Origin: Luteipulveratus halotolerans
Lineage (GTDB): Bacteria; Actinomycetota; Actinomycetes; Actinomycetales; Dermatophilaceae
Direction of reading: 5' to 3'
NCBI RefSeq assembly: GCF_001247745.1
Contig: NZ_LAIR01000002.1
Location: forward strand, 2,728,001-2,792,000
Length of the DNA: 64,000 nucleotides
Under the pieces are notes generated by a model, which worked only from the letters and a program-made list of their open reading frames with translations, searched no databases and had not been told where the DNA came from. The first letter of the stretch is position 1, and every line of letters begins with the position of its first letter. Below are positions 17,180 to 30,269 of the stretch, piece by piece. Made by a program: the position numbers and the translations under genes.

Positions 17180-18076
17180 TCAGACCTGAGCCTTCTTGCG
17201 TGGTGTGGCCTGAGCCGCCAGTGCAGCCGCGGTGCCGGTCGCTCCCCTGAGCGGTCGGCGTACCCGACGCACCTCGCGGGGCCAGGCGATGAGCGCGCCG
17301 ACGACGATGACGTACCAGCCGACGAGGACGTCGCTCACCCAGTGGTTGCCCGTGCCGATGACGACCAGCGCGGTGATGAGCGCGTGGGCGCTGCCGAGGA
17401 GCCGCCAGTGCAGCCTGGGCGTCCAGACGAACACCACGATCGCGACCCACAGGGCCCAGCCGGCGTGCAGCGACGGCATCGCGGCCAGCTCGTTGGTCAT
17501 CCCGCCGAGCCCCTTGGGCGCCGAGGCGTCCGAACCCCACCAGCCCGCTGATGCGTGCTCGGCGAGGACGTCGACGTAGCCGAGGTCGGTGAGCCGCGGC
17601 GGTGCGGTCGGCAGCAGGAGGTACATCACCAGGCCGAGCACGGTCGAGACCACGAGGGCGCGGCGGGCACGGACGTACAGCTCGCCACCGCGGCGGTAGA
17701 GCATCAGCAGCACCAGGGCGGTCACGATGTAGTGCGCCGAGGCGTAGTAGTAGCTCGCCAGGATGCCCACGACGTCATGGGTCGCGAACCAGTGCCCTAG
17801 CCCGGACTCACCGTCGAGACCGACGGCCTTCTCCCAGTCGAGGATGCGATGGGCACGCTCCTGCGCGGCGGCCAGGTCGTCGCTGGCGAGCAGCCGGGAG
17901 GCGCTGTAGCCGACGTACAGGATCGCGATCAGCCCGAGCTCGATGAGGCCGGGCCGGTTCCTGATCCAGGTCAGCACCGCGTCACCCGCACGCGTGTGCG
18001 GCAGTACGCGGTCGAAGTGCCGAGTCGTCACCAGATCACCGTCCCGTCCTGCGCCCGGCCGCACCATCGGTGACAT
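17180..18076 (-). CDS. PAP2 superfamily membrane phosphatase
   Basis: The protein of about 298 residues has six or so membrane segments. It carries PAP2 signature parts: PSLHAGWALWVA (motif 2 with the catalytic His) and GNHWVSDVLVGWY (motif 3). The first motif is weak (KGLGGMTNELAAM before it). This form is typical of actinobacterial PAP2 proteins that act on lipid phosphates or transfer inositol phosphate. The start is uncertain among ATGs at 18076 and 18067 and a later GTG. It is divergent from the TetR gene, with the tandem TetR-type repeats between them. Confidence 0.82.
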   Translation of the reverse strand: MSPMVRPGAGRDGDLVTTRHFDRVLPHTRAGDAVLTWIRNRPGLIELGLIAILYVGYSASRLLASDDLAAAQERAHRILDWEKAVGLDGESGLGHWFATHDVVGILASYYYASAHYIVTALVLLMLYRRGGELYVRARRALVVSTVLGLVMYLLLPTAPPRLTDLGYVDVLAEHASAGWWGSDASAPKGLGGMTNELAAMPSLHAGWALWVAIVVFVWTPRLHWRLLGSAHALITALVVIGTGNHWVSDVLVGWYVIVVGALIAWPREVRRVRRPLRGATGTAAALAAQATPRKKAQV

Positions 18077-18220
18077 CCCCGAAGGTGCCCGGGTGAACCC
18101 CTGAGGTCTCGGGGCTCTTCCACACAAGGAAGACGTCTGCCGAGGCCTGATACGTGACAGCGGTCAGCGGCGTCCGCGCGAGTCCGTGACCCTGCGGGCG
18201 CTGCATGTCCTGAATGCTGA

Positions 18221-18258
18221 CCTGCCGCACGGTAGATAGATTACCTGCCGCCCGGTAG
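18221..18258. promoter_or_regulatory. Tandem operator-like repeats before the TetR gene
   Basis: CCTGCCGCaCGGTAG at 18221-18235 is repeated as CCTGCCGCcCGGTAG at 18244-18258. The two differ at one base and lie 23 bases apart start to start. The second is embedded in TACC(N8)GGTA, an inverted arrangement typical of TetR/AcrR sites. An AT-rich run (TAGATAGATTA) between them could be a -10 element, so a bound repressor would cover the promoter. Both the TetR gene and the PAP2 gene could be controlled from here. Confidence 0.6.
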
Positions 18259-18307
18259 GCTGTGCAAAGAGGTTTGTCCGTCGGGGTTCATGGAAGGCTG
18301 TCGGCCC

Positions 18308-18874
18308 ATGGCCAGAGATACCAAGTCCGACATCTGCAAGGCCGCGCTCGACGTGATCGCGGCCAAGGGTGTCGAGGGTGCGAGTCTGCGTGAGATCGCC
18401 GAGGCTGTCGGCATCACGAAGGCGTCGTTGTACTACCACTACGCGTCCAAGCAGGAGCTCGTGAGCGCCCTGCTGATGCCGCTGGTCGACGACATGCGGC
18501 AGGCCCTGCAGGGGCTGGACGAGCGCACCTGGTCTCCCGCCGCCACCCGCGAGGTCCTCGAGAACTTCATCGATGCCCTGATCCGTCACCGCGACGTCGG
18601 CGTGTGGCTCGCGCGCGACCTCGGAGCCCTGACGGCGTTCGAGGACGTGCTCGGCGAGATGTTCGCCCTCACCGGCCGCCTGCACCGCTGGCTCGCAGGT
18701 CCGGATGCCAGCGTCGAGGACCGCATCCGCGCCGTGGCGGCGACCGAGGTCGTGGGCGGCGTCCTGTCCTCCTCCATCACGGTCGGAGAAGCGACCGACA
18801 CGGTGCTGCGCGAGACCCTGCTGGAGGCCTCGCTCGACGTCCTCAAGGCGTCGGTGCGCCAGCCGGCCGCCTGA
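18308..18874 (+). CDS. TetR/AcrR family transcriptional regulator
   Basis: The 188-residue protein has a clear N-terminal TetR helix-turn-helix: CKAALDVIAAKGVEGASLRE, then IAEAVGITKASLYYHYASKQ. A variable ligand-binding domain follows. The ATG at 18308 is preferred to 18290 because the HTH then lies at the usual distance from the N-terminus. It follows two operator-like repeats and so probably represses itself. The target could be the divergent PAP2 gene or distant genes. The ferritin gene follows 47 bases later and may be cotranscribed. Confidence 0.9.
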   Translation: MARDTKSDICKAALDVIAAKGVEGASLREIAEAVGITKASLYYHYASKQELVSALLMPLVDDMRQALQGLDERTWSPAATREVLENFIDALIRHRDVGVWLARDLGALTAFEDVLGEMFALTGRLHRWLAGPDASVEDRIRAVAATEVVGGVLSSSITVGEATDTVLRETLLEASLDVLKASVRQPAA

Positions 18875-18921
18875 CCGGCCGAGGTCTCGCCTCAGCCTCC
18901 GGCCCTCGTGAGAGTCGGCGC

Positions 18922-19440
18922 ATGAAGCTGACGACGGAGCTGGAGAAGGCGTTCAACGACCAGATCACCCTCGAGTTCGAGGCGTCGATCGTCTACCGGC
19001 AGCTCGCGATCGAGATGGAGATCCGCGACCTGCCCGGCATGGCCGCGTGGCTGCGTCACCAGGCCGACGAGGAGATCGTCCACGCCAACAAGTTCATCGA
19101 CCACGTCAACGACCGCGACAACCACGCGGTCATCGGCACCGTCCCGGGCCCGAAGGTCGAGGTCAAGACCGTCCTCGATGCGTTCCAGGCGGCGCTCAAG
19201 CACGAGCAGCGCGTCTCCGAGGCGATCCGCGAGCTCTACCGCAAGACCGACGAGGCCGGCGACCTGGACTCCCGACCGCTGCTCAACTGGTTCATCAGCG
19301 AGCAGCTCGAGGAGGAGGCGACGGTCAGCGAGATCGTCGGCCGCATCGAGCTCATCGACGACGACGGCCCCGGCCTGCTGCGCCTCGACGAGGAGCTCGG
19401 CCAGCGACCGGCGCGCACCACCGAGAACACCGGCGGCTGA
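18922..19440 (+). CDS. Ferritin
   Basis: The 172-residue four-helix-bundle protein oxidises and stores iron. The ferroxidase ligands are Glu18 (ITLEFEAS), Glu51 and His54 (QADEEIVHANKF), with Glu94-type residues further on (KHEQRVSEAIREL). The C-terminal part is NWFISEQLEEEATVSEIVGR, typical of bacterial non-haem ferritins (Ftn/BfrB type). There is no haem-ligating Met at the bacterioferritin position. No iron box is visible just upstream. The gene ends before a strong bidirectional hairpin. Confidence 0.93.
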   Translation: MKLTTELEKAFNDQITLEFEASIVYRQLAIEMEIRDLPGMAAWLRHQADEEIVHANKFIDHVNDRDNHAVIGTVPGPKVEVKTVLDAFQAALKHEQRVSEAIRELYRKTDEAGDLDSRPLLNWFISEQLEEEATVSEIVGRIELIDDDGPGLLRLDEELGQRPARTTENTGG

Positions 19441-19466
19441 GCCACCGCGACGACGCTCGTACGACG

Positions 19467-19497
19467 GGCCCGGCACCTCTCCCCGAGGTGCCGGGCC
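19467..19497. terminator. Bidirectional hairpin between ferritin and lysX
   Basis: Perfect 13-bp stem, GGCCCGGCACCTC (19467-19479) with its complement (19485-19497), and a 5-base loop. It lies between the convergent ferritin and lysX genes and can serve both. Confidence 0.85.
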
Positions 19498-19525
19498 TTC
19501 GCCGTGCTCAGTTGCGTTGGTACGC

Positions 19526-22500
19526 CTAGGCGTTCGGCCGTACGAACGGGAATGCCAACGTCGACCTGATGCCTGTGCCGAGCAGCATCATGATGACGCG
19601 GTCGACGCCGAGCCCGAGGCCACCGGTCGGCGGCATGGCGTACTCCAGCGCCTGGAGGAACGCCTCGTCGAGCTGCATGGCCTCCAGATCGCCGGCCGAT
19701 GCAGCCATCGACTGCTCGGTCAGCCGTCGCCGCTGGTCGACCGGGTCGGTGAGCTCGCTGTACGCCGTGCCGATCTCCGCCCCGAACGCGACCAGGTCCC
19801 AGCGCTCCGCCAGGGCCGGGTCGCTCCGGTGCCGACGTGTGAGCGGTGAGGTCTCGAGCGGGAAGTCGGTGTAGAACGTCGGGAACGTCGTCTGCTTCTC
19901 GACCAGCGCCTCGTACAGCTCGACCACCAGCCGGCCCGCGCTGGTGCCGGGCGCCGCGGCCACGCTGTGGGACCGGCACACCACCGCGACCTCCTCGGCG
20001 GTCGACGCCGATGTGAGTCGTACGCCGGTCGCCCGACTGACCGCCTCGTGCACCGTGAGCACGGGCCAGGGCACGTCGAGGTCGACCTCGCCCTCGGGGC
20101 GCCGCGCGACGGGTCGGCCGTTGACCGCGGTCGCCACCTCCAGCAGCACCTCGCGCGTCAGCTCACGCATCGTGGAGTAGTCGGCGTACGCCTGGTAGGC
20201 CTCCAGCGACGTGAACTCGGGGTTGTGCGTGGCGTCGACACCTACGTTGCGGAAGTTGCGGCCGAGCTCGAACACGCGCTGCATCCCCCCGACGCAGAGC
20301 CGTTTGAGGTAGAGCTCGGGTGCGATTCGCAGGTAGAGGTCCATGTCGTACGCGTTGATGTGGGTGCGGAACGGGCGAGCCGCCGCGCCGCCGTGGACGG
20401 CCTGCAGCACGGGTGTCTCGACCTCGGCGTACTCACGTCGGCCGAACGCGTCACGCAACGCGCGCACACCCGCTGACCGCAGTCGCAGGGCCTCGACGGA
20501 GCCGGGCGTGACGATCAGGTCCAGCGCACGCTGCCGCGCGCGAGCGTCGTCCGAGAGGGTCGCGTGCAGGTCCGGTACGGGGCTCAGGCACTTGCCCGCG
20601 AGCTCCCACGACTCCATCAGCACCGACAGCTCGCCGGTGCGCGATGCCGCGACCGTGCCGGTGACGCTCACGAGGTCGCCGAGGTCGACGACCTCGTCCC
20701 AGCCCTGTCGAGCCGGCGCAGGGGTCTCGTCGCGCGTGATCATGACCTGGATGCGCACGGCCTCGTCCTCGAGGACCGCGAACGCCACGCCGCCGAGATC
20801 GCGCAGGGCCCGGATCCGTCCCGCTACCGCGACCACGTCCGCTGTGCGGGTACCGGGTGCCGGCGACGGGTACGCCGCACGCACCTGCGCGACCCGGTGG
20901 GTGCGGCGTACGCCGGCCGGGTAGCCCTCCTGCCCCGCCGCCTCCCAGCGGCGCAGCTTGTCCTGCCGGACCCGCTGCTGCTCGCTCGAGGTCGTCACCG
21001 GCGCGACCGGGGTGAGCAGCTGCTCCTCCTGGCGCAGCACCTGTTGCACGAAGCCGGGCTCGTCACGCGGCGGCTGGACGTCCGACACCTTCGGCCCGAC
21101 CAGGAAGCGCGGTCCGACGAGCGGGAGGAAGCCCTCGGCGACACCCATCGCGATCCCGGCGCGGGCGACCGTCAGAGCGGGGTCGTAGCACAGCAGACGC
21201 GGCACCCACTGCGGGTGGTACTTGTCGTTGGCGCGGTACAACGTCTCGAGCTGGTAGAACCGCGACGCGAACGACAAGAAGGCATCGGTCAGTCTCGTCA
21301 CCGGCCCGGCACCGAGCTGGTCGGCGCTGCTGAACACGTTGCGGAACACCGCGAAGTTCAACGAGATCCGTCGTACGCCGATGCTCGGGGCGGCCTCCAC
21401 CAGCCGCGCGACCATGAACTCGTTGAGGCCGTTCTCGGCGGCCCGGTCACGCCGCATCAGGTCCAGCGACAGCCCGCGTGCACCCCACGGCACGAAGGAC
21501 AGGAACCCGCGGATGCGGCCGTCCTTGTCGTGCGCGGTGATGAGTGCGCAGCGTCCGTCGGCCGGATCGGCCAGGCGGTTGAGCGCCATCGAGAAGCCGC
21601 GCTCGGTCTCGTCACCGCGCCAGGCCTGCGCCAGGTCGGCGATCTGCTGCAGCTCGTCCTGGCTGAGATCGGCATGCCGTCGCACCTGGGTCGTGTAGCC
21701 CGCTCGACTGATCCGGGTGACGGCCTGCCGCACAGGGCGCATGGATCGGCCACGCAGCCGGAACCGGTCGACGTCGATGATCGCCTCGTCGCCCAGGGCG
21801 AACGCCTTGAGACCGGCGTCGACGTAATGGCGGGTGCCCTCCTCACTGGAGGACAGCACGGCGGCGTACCAGCCGTGTCGGCGGCACTCGGCCAACCAGG
21901 CCTCGACAGCGCCGGGCCACGAGCTGTGCCGTCCGATCGGGTCGGCGCTCGCCACGCTCACGCTGCCCTCGACGCGGTAGGTGACCGCAGCCTGACCGTC
22001 CGGTGCGAACACCACGCTCTTGTCACGGCGGGTGGCGAAGTAGCCCAGTGAGTCCGACTCGCCGTACTGCAGGAGCAGCCGGCGCACCGCCAGCTCCTCC
22101 TCCGCGTCCTGGTGCTGGCCCGAACGCCCCGAGCGCCACAGCACCAGGATCGCCAGGACGAGGGCACCGGCCGACAGCACGCCGGCGCAGGAGTAGATCC
22201 AGTGGTGGCCCAGGTGGCCGCGAAAGCCCGGCTCATCCGGCGGGGTCGTGATGCCGAACACCGACCGCAACGACCAGGCCAGCTTCTCCAGCGGTCCGTC
22301 CAGTGTGCGGGGGAAGACGAACGTCAGCGCTGACGTCACGGCCATCGAGATCGCAAGACCACAGACCAGGACCACCGCGGCCGTACGCCGTGACCCCGGC
22401 GTGAGCCGTGCGGTGAACGCCGGACGCGCGGACCACGCGATCACGAGAACCGCCACGCCGACCACCAGCGCGATCAGGTTGAGCGGCAGCTCGTTGCGCC

Positions 22501-22909
22501 AGTCCCACCAGACCCGGGCGAAGCCGTGGAACGGGTTCTCGGGGAAGCCCGGTGACGCGATGACCTTGACGATCCAGCGCACCTGCTCGGCAACGGACAG
22601 GCCCATGACGACGACCGTCACCAGATGAGCCGCACGGAACCGACGGCGCACCGCACCGGACCACGCCAGCAGCAGCGCCACGACGAACAGGCTCGGCTCG
22701 GCGGGGATGTTGAGCATCTCGAACAGGTCCGACACCACTGCCGGGATCCCACGGTGCTTGATCGGAATGCTGATGAGCGACCACAGCGCCGCCAGCAGGA
22801 GAACTCTGCCGAGCCACTGCGCGATGCGCTCCGCACCCGAAGGGGCCGGCACCTTCGACGCCGCTGCGCCGCCATAGGGCTGGAACGTGCCCTTGAGGGG
22901 CTGCAACAT
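19526..22909 (-). CDS. lysX: Bifunctional lysyl-phosphatidylglycerol synthase/lysyl-tRNA synthetase LysX
   Basis: This 1127-residue fusion adds lysine to phosphatidylglycerol, which gives resistance to cationic peptides and acid stress, as known for mycobacterial LysX. The N-terminal third has about six membrane segments. The MprF-like DUF2156 transferase domain follows (QYGESDSLGYFATRRDKSVV, then SFVPWGARGLSLDLMRR). The C-terminal half is a class II LysRS with an OB-fold (VAVAGRIRALRDLGGVAFAV), motif 2 (FELGRNFRNVGVDATHNPEF) and motif 3 (GGLGLGVDRVIMMLLG). The ATG at 22909 has AGGAGA 7 bases before it. It lies right after the rrn operon terminator on the same strand. The LysRS part probably supplies Lys-tRNA rather than serving general translation. 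Confidence 0.95.
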   Translation of the reverse strand: MLQPLKGTFQPYGGAAASKVPAPSGAERIAQWLGRVLLLAALWSLISIPIKHRGIPAVVSDLFEMLNIPAEPSLFVVALLLAWSGAVRRRFRAAHLVTVVVMGLSVAEQVRWIVKVIASPGFPENPFHGFARVWWDWRNELPLNLIALVVGVAVLVIAWSARPAFTARLTPGSRRTAAVVLVCGLAISMAVTSALTFVFPRTLDGPLEKLAWSLRSVFGITTPPDEPGFRGHLGHHWIYSCAGVLSAGALVLAILVLWRSGRSGQHQDAEEELAVRRLLLQYGESDSLGYFATRRDKSVVFAPDGQAAVTYRVEGSVSVASADPIGRHSSWPGAVEAWLAECRRHGWYAAVLSSSEEGTRHYVDAGLKAFALGDEAIIDVDRFRLRGRSMRPVRQAVTRISRAGYTTQVRRHADLSQDELQQIADLAQAWRGDETERGFSMALNRLADPADGRCALITAHDKDGRIRGFLSFVPWGARGLSLDLMRRDRAAENGLNEFMVARLVEAAPSIGVRRISLNFAVFRNVFSSADQLGAGPVTRLTDAFLSFASRFYQLETLYRANDKYHPQWVPRLLCYDPALTVARAGIAMGVAEGFLPLVGPRFLVGPKVSDVQPPRDEPGFVQQVLRQEEQLLTPVAPVTTSSEQQRVRQDKLRRWEAAGQEGYPAGVRRTHRVAQVRAAYPSPAPGTRTADVVAVAGRIRALRDLGGVAFAVLEDEAVRIQVMITRDETPAPARQGWDEVVDLGDLVSVTGTVAASRTGELSVLMESWELAGKCLSPVPDLHATLSDDARARQRALDLIVTPGSVEALRLRSAGVRALRDAFGRREYAEVETPVLQAVHGGAAARPFRTHINAYDMDLYLRIAPELYLKRLCVGGMQRVFELGRNFRNVGVDATHNPEFTSLEAYQAYADYSTMRELTREVLLEVATAVNGRPVARRPEGEVDLDVPWPVLTVHEAVSRATGVRLTSASTAEEVAVVCRSHSVAAAPGTSAGRLVVELYEALVEKQTTFPTFYTDFPLETSPLTRRHRSDPALAERWDLVAFGAEIGTAYSELTDPVDQRRRLTEQSMAASAGDLEAMQLDEAFLQALEYAMPPTGGLGLGVDRVIMMLLGTGIRSTLAFPFVRPNA

Positions 22910-23028
22910 CTGCCTGTCTCCTGACAACGACCCCTGACCTGCCAGGGCGACCGTCCTCCATGATGACCGAACGCACGGCCTCACGTGGCAACTCGCAGGA
23001 GACGCTCTGCAAACCATGTGCGGACATA

Positions 23029-23066
23029 CAGAAATGGCCAGCACCCTCAGGTGCTGGCCATTTCTG
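23029..23066 (-). terminator. rrn operon terminator
   Basis: Perfect 17-bp stem (23029-23045 with 23050-23066; arm CAGAAATGGCCAGCACC) and a 4-base loop. It starts 11 bases after the 3' end of 5S rRNA on the minus strand. Confidence 0.92.
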
Positions 23067-23076
23067 GAATGTTTGT

Positions 23077-23193
23077 CCGGCGGTGTCCTACTCTCCCACA
23101 CCGTTCCCAGTGCAGTACCATCGGCGCTGAAGGGCTTAGCTTCCGGGTTCGGAATGTGACCGGGCGTTTCCCACTTCGCTATAACCGCCGTAA
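23077..23193 (-). rRNA. rrf: 5S ribosomal RNA
   Basis: The minus strand reads TACGGCGGTTATAGCG at the 5' side, CCGAACCCGGAAGCTAAGCC in the middle, and GGTACTGCACTGGGAAC followed by GGGAGAGTAGGACACCGCC at the 3' side. All are hallmark 5S elements, about 117 nt in all. It is the last gene of the rrn operon, about 155 bases after 23S. Confidence 0.97.
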
Positions 23194-23320
23194 CCCTGTG
23201 GAACTCTTCGGCTACGGGTTACGTTGCCTGTATTCACCTGTCAAACCATCAAGACCATCTTCCCCTTGCCCACTGGTGGGTGGTGGGGTTGTGGTCTCTG
23301 GGTGGTGTGTTGTTCCAGAG

Positions 23321-23350
23321 TTGCATAGTGGACGCGTAGCTTCTTTGTGG
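23321..23350 (-). other. 3' arm of the 23S rRNA processing stem
   Basis: The spacer after 23S carries a sequence complementary to 26456-26484, with only small bulges. In the precursor transcript the two pair to bring the 23S ends together, which is the RNase III cleavage stem. It fixes the 23S 3' end near 23351. Confidence 0.8.
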
Positions 23351-26455
<3,105 letters not shown>

Positions 26456-26484
26456 CCACAAAGATGCTCGCGTCCACTATGCAA
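26456..26484 (-). other. 5' arm of the 23S rRNA processing stem
   Basis: The sequence just before 23S on the transcript (TTGCATAGTGGACGCGAGC and on) pairs with 23321-23350, giving the RNase III processing stem. It marks the 23S 5' end near 26455. Confidence 0.8.
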
Positions 26485-28311
<1,827 letters not shown>

Positions 28312-28490
28312 GAAAATCAAAACCTGGCCGAAATTGAAAGAGATTCAAATCAAACGACTTGAACTTGATCAATATCAACCAAACAAACATTTGGCATCAA
28401 TCATTCGACACGCTGTTGAGTTCTCAAGAAACAGCCGCACACTCGGTTTCACGCTCTTTCAAGCGCTGCCCCGTGAGGCGTTCTTTCTCT

Positions 28491-28520
28491 AGTGTTTCCT
28501 ACCCGGCTCTTGGGCGTCAA
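28491..28520 (-). promoter_or_regulatory. Second rrn promoter candidate
   Basis: On the minus strand, -35 TTGACG (28520-28515) and -10 AACACT (28496-28491) are 18 bases apart. They lie about 180 bases before 16S. The -35 is good and the -10 is fair. Confidence 0.55.
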
Positions 28521-28668
28521 ATCGGCGTTCTCGCTGTAACGATCTGCCAGATTCTCGCGCGCTTGGCTCCGAGTGGAGTTCCAGGTTAGCACACTCAGTG
28601 AGTGGCTTTCCCCGGTGGGCCGGCCCTCTCGGTCCGGCCCCGCCTGCCCTGTCGGGCTGACATCGAGA

Positions 28669-28698
28669 ACATTAGGGCACGCCTGCCGCGATGTACAA
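28669..28698 (-). promoter_or_regulatory. First rrn promoter candidate
   Basis: On the minus strand, -35 TTGTAC (28698-28693) and -10 TAATGT (28674-28669) have an 18-base spacer. It lies about 360 bases before 16S and upstream of the second site. Tandem promoters are usual for rrn operons. Confidence 0.6.
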
Positions 28699-28738
28699 AT
28701 CGAGGCTGTCGACGCCCCGACTGCGGCCCCCGGACACG

Positions 28739-28777
28739 CGTCGACCCCGCCTGCCACGAGGGCCGGCGGGGTCGACG
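28739..28777 (-). terminator. Hairpin after cbs
   Basis: 13-bp perfect stem, CGTCGACCCCGCC (28739-28751 on the plus strand) with 28765-28777, and a 13-base loop. It lies 15 bases past the cbs stop on the minus strand and insulates the rrn promoters. Confidence 0.72.
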
Positions 28778-28792
28778 AACGACCGGGTCTGA

Positions 28793-30169
28793 CTAGTCGA
28801 TCAGGACGTTGAGCAGGTCCGCGCGCGTGAGGACGCCGACCGGCTTGCCGTCCTGGACGACCATCACGGCGTCGTTCTTCTCGAGGTCGGCACGGACCTC
28901 ACTGACGGACTCGCCCGCACCGATCAGCGGGAGCGGGGCGGACATGTGCTTCTCGACGGAGTCGGCCAGGTGGGCCGCACCGGCGTACAGGGCATCGAGC
29001 AGCTCGCGCTCACTGACCGAGCCGGCGACCTCGCCGGCCATGATCGGCGGCTCGGCCTTGACGACCGGCATCTGCGAGACGCCGTACTCGTGGAGGATCT
29101 CGATCGCGTCGCGCACGGTCTCGTTGGGGTGGGTGTGCACCAGCGCCGGCATCCGGCCGTCCTTGCCGGCCAGCACCTCGCCCACCGTGCGCTCGCCGGA
29201 CTCACGCAGGAAGCCGTAGGAGCTCATCCAGTCGTCGTCGAAGATCTTGGACATGTAGCCGCGGCCGGAGTCCGGCAGCAGCACGACGACCGTGGCGTCG
29301 GCCGGGAGCGTGGCCGCGTGGCGCAGTGCGGCGACGACGGCCATGCCGCACGAGCCGCCGACCAGCAGGCCCTCCTCACGGGCCAGGCGCCGGGTCATCG
29401 CGAACGACTCGGCGTCGCTGACCGCGATCACCTCGTCCGGGACCTTGGGGTCGTACGCGCGGGGCCACATGTCCTCGCCGACACCCTCGACGAGGTAGGG
29501 CCGCCCCGTCCCGCCGGAGTAGACCGAGCCCTCGGGGTCGGCGCCGACGATGTGCACGCGTCCGCCCTCGCGCTCGGCCGACACGTCGCGCAGGTAGCGA
29601 CCCGTACCGGTGATCGTGCCGCCGGTGCCGATGCCCGCCACGAACGAGGTGACGCGACCGTCGGTGTCGTCCCAGATCTCGGGCCCGGTCGAGTCGTAGT
29701 GGGAGGCCGGCCCGTTGGGGTTGGAGTACTGGTCGGGCTTCCACCCGCCCGGCGTCTCGGCGGCGATCCGGTCGGACACCGAGTAGTAGCTGTCCGGGTG
29801 CTCGGGCGGAACCGACGTCGGGGTGACCACCACCTCGGCGCCGTAGGCGCGCAGCACGTTGCGCTTGTCCTCGCTGACCTTGTCAGGGCAGACGAAGACG
29901 CACTTGTACCCCTTGCGTTGAGCGATGAGTGCGAGTCCCACTCCGGTGTTGCCGGACGTCGGCTCGACGATCGTGCCGCCGGGCTGCAGCTCACCGGCCT
30001 TCTCGGCGGCCTCGATCATCCGCAGGGCGATCCGGTCTTTCACCGACCCGCCCGGATTGAGGTACTCCACCTTGGCGAGCACCGTGCAGGCGATGCCTTC
30101 GGTGACCGACGAGAGCTTGACGAGCGGCGTGTGGCCGACCAGGTCTGCGATGTGTTCCGCGTACTTCAC
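28793..30169 (-). CDS. cbs: Cystathionine beta-synthase
   Basis: This PLP enzyme condenses homocysteine and serine to cystathionine in reverse transsulfuration. Residue Lys44 in NPGGSVKDRIALRM is the PLP lysine. EPTSGNTGVGLALIA binds the phosphate side, and GIGTGGTITGTGRYL is the second PLP loop. The last 130 residues hold two CBS regulatory domains (VRDAIEILHEYGVSQMPVV and VSEVRADLEKNDAVMVVQDG), which distinguish it from cysteine synthase. At 458 residues it is the actinobacterial length. No haem-binding N-terminus is present. It is divergent from the SGNH hydrolase gene, with 100 bases between. Confidence 0.95.
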   Translation of the reverse strand: MKYAEHIADLVGHTPLVKLSSVTEGIACTVLAKVEYLNPGGSVKDRIALRMIEAAEKAGELQPGGTIVEPTSGNTGVGLALIAQRKGYKCVFVCPDKVSEDKRNVLRAYGAEVVVTPTSVPPEHPDSYYSVSDRIAAETPGGWKPDQYSNPNGPASHYDSTGPEIWDDTDGRVTSFVAGIGTGGTITGTGRYLRDVSAEREGGRVHIVGADPEGSVYSGGTGRPYLVEGVGEDMWPRAYDPKVPDEVIAVSDAESFAMTRRLAREEGLLVGGSCGMAVVAALRHAATLPADATVVVLLPDSGRGYMSKIFDDDWMSSYGFLRESGERTVGEVLAGKDGRMPALVHTHPNETVRDAIEILHEYGVSQMPVVKAEPPIMAGEVAGSVSERELLDALYAGAAHLADSVEKHMSAPLPLIGAGESVSEVRADLEKNDAVMVVQDGKPVGVLTRADLLNVLID

Positions 30170-30269
30170 CCGTGCATCGTCTCAGGTTCTGGACACGGTG
30201 GTGGCCCATGGGCACGACTCCGTCCGGTGAGACGATGGTTCCCAGGGCGGACAGAGAGGTTGACCAGGG

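Larger units (their letters stand above)
28312..28792. other. Gap of 481 bases: rrn leader, promoters and cbs terminator
   Basis: No protein gene is seen. From right to left it holds the cbs terminator (28739-28777), a first rrn promoter (28669-28698), a second promoter-like site (28491-28520), and a leader of about 180 bases that is AT-rich next to 16S. The leader contains a TTCTTGAGAACTCAACAG element (about 28411-28432). A similar GTTTGAGAATTGCATAG sequence precedes 23S. Confidence 0.65.

Noticed and set aside
19526..23101. Longer LysX starting at 23101
   Set aside because: The extra 64 codons cover the rrn terminator and part of 5S; the ATG at 22909 has a good ribosome site.
28601..28650. 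Additional hairpin GGGCCGG/CCGGCCC in the rrn leader region
   Set aside because: Only 7 bp in a very GC-rich stretch between the two promoter candidates; it may be chance.
30170..30269. Riboswitch for sulfur metabolism before cbs
   Set aside because: Only 100 bases separate cbs and the divergent gene, and no SAM or SAH riboswitch core is visible.
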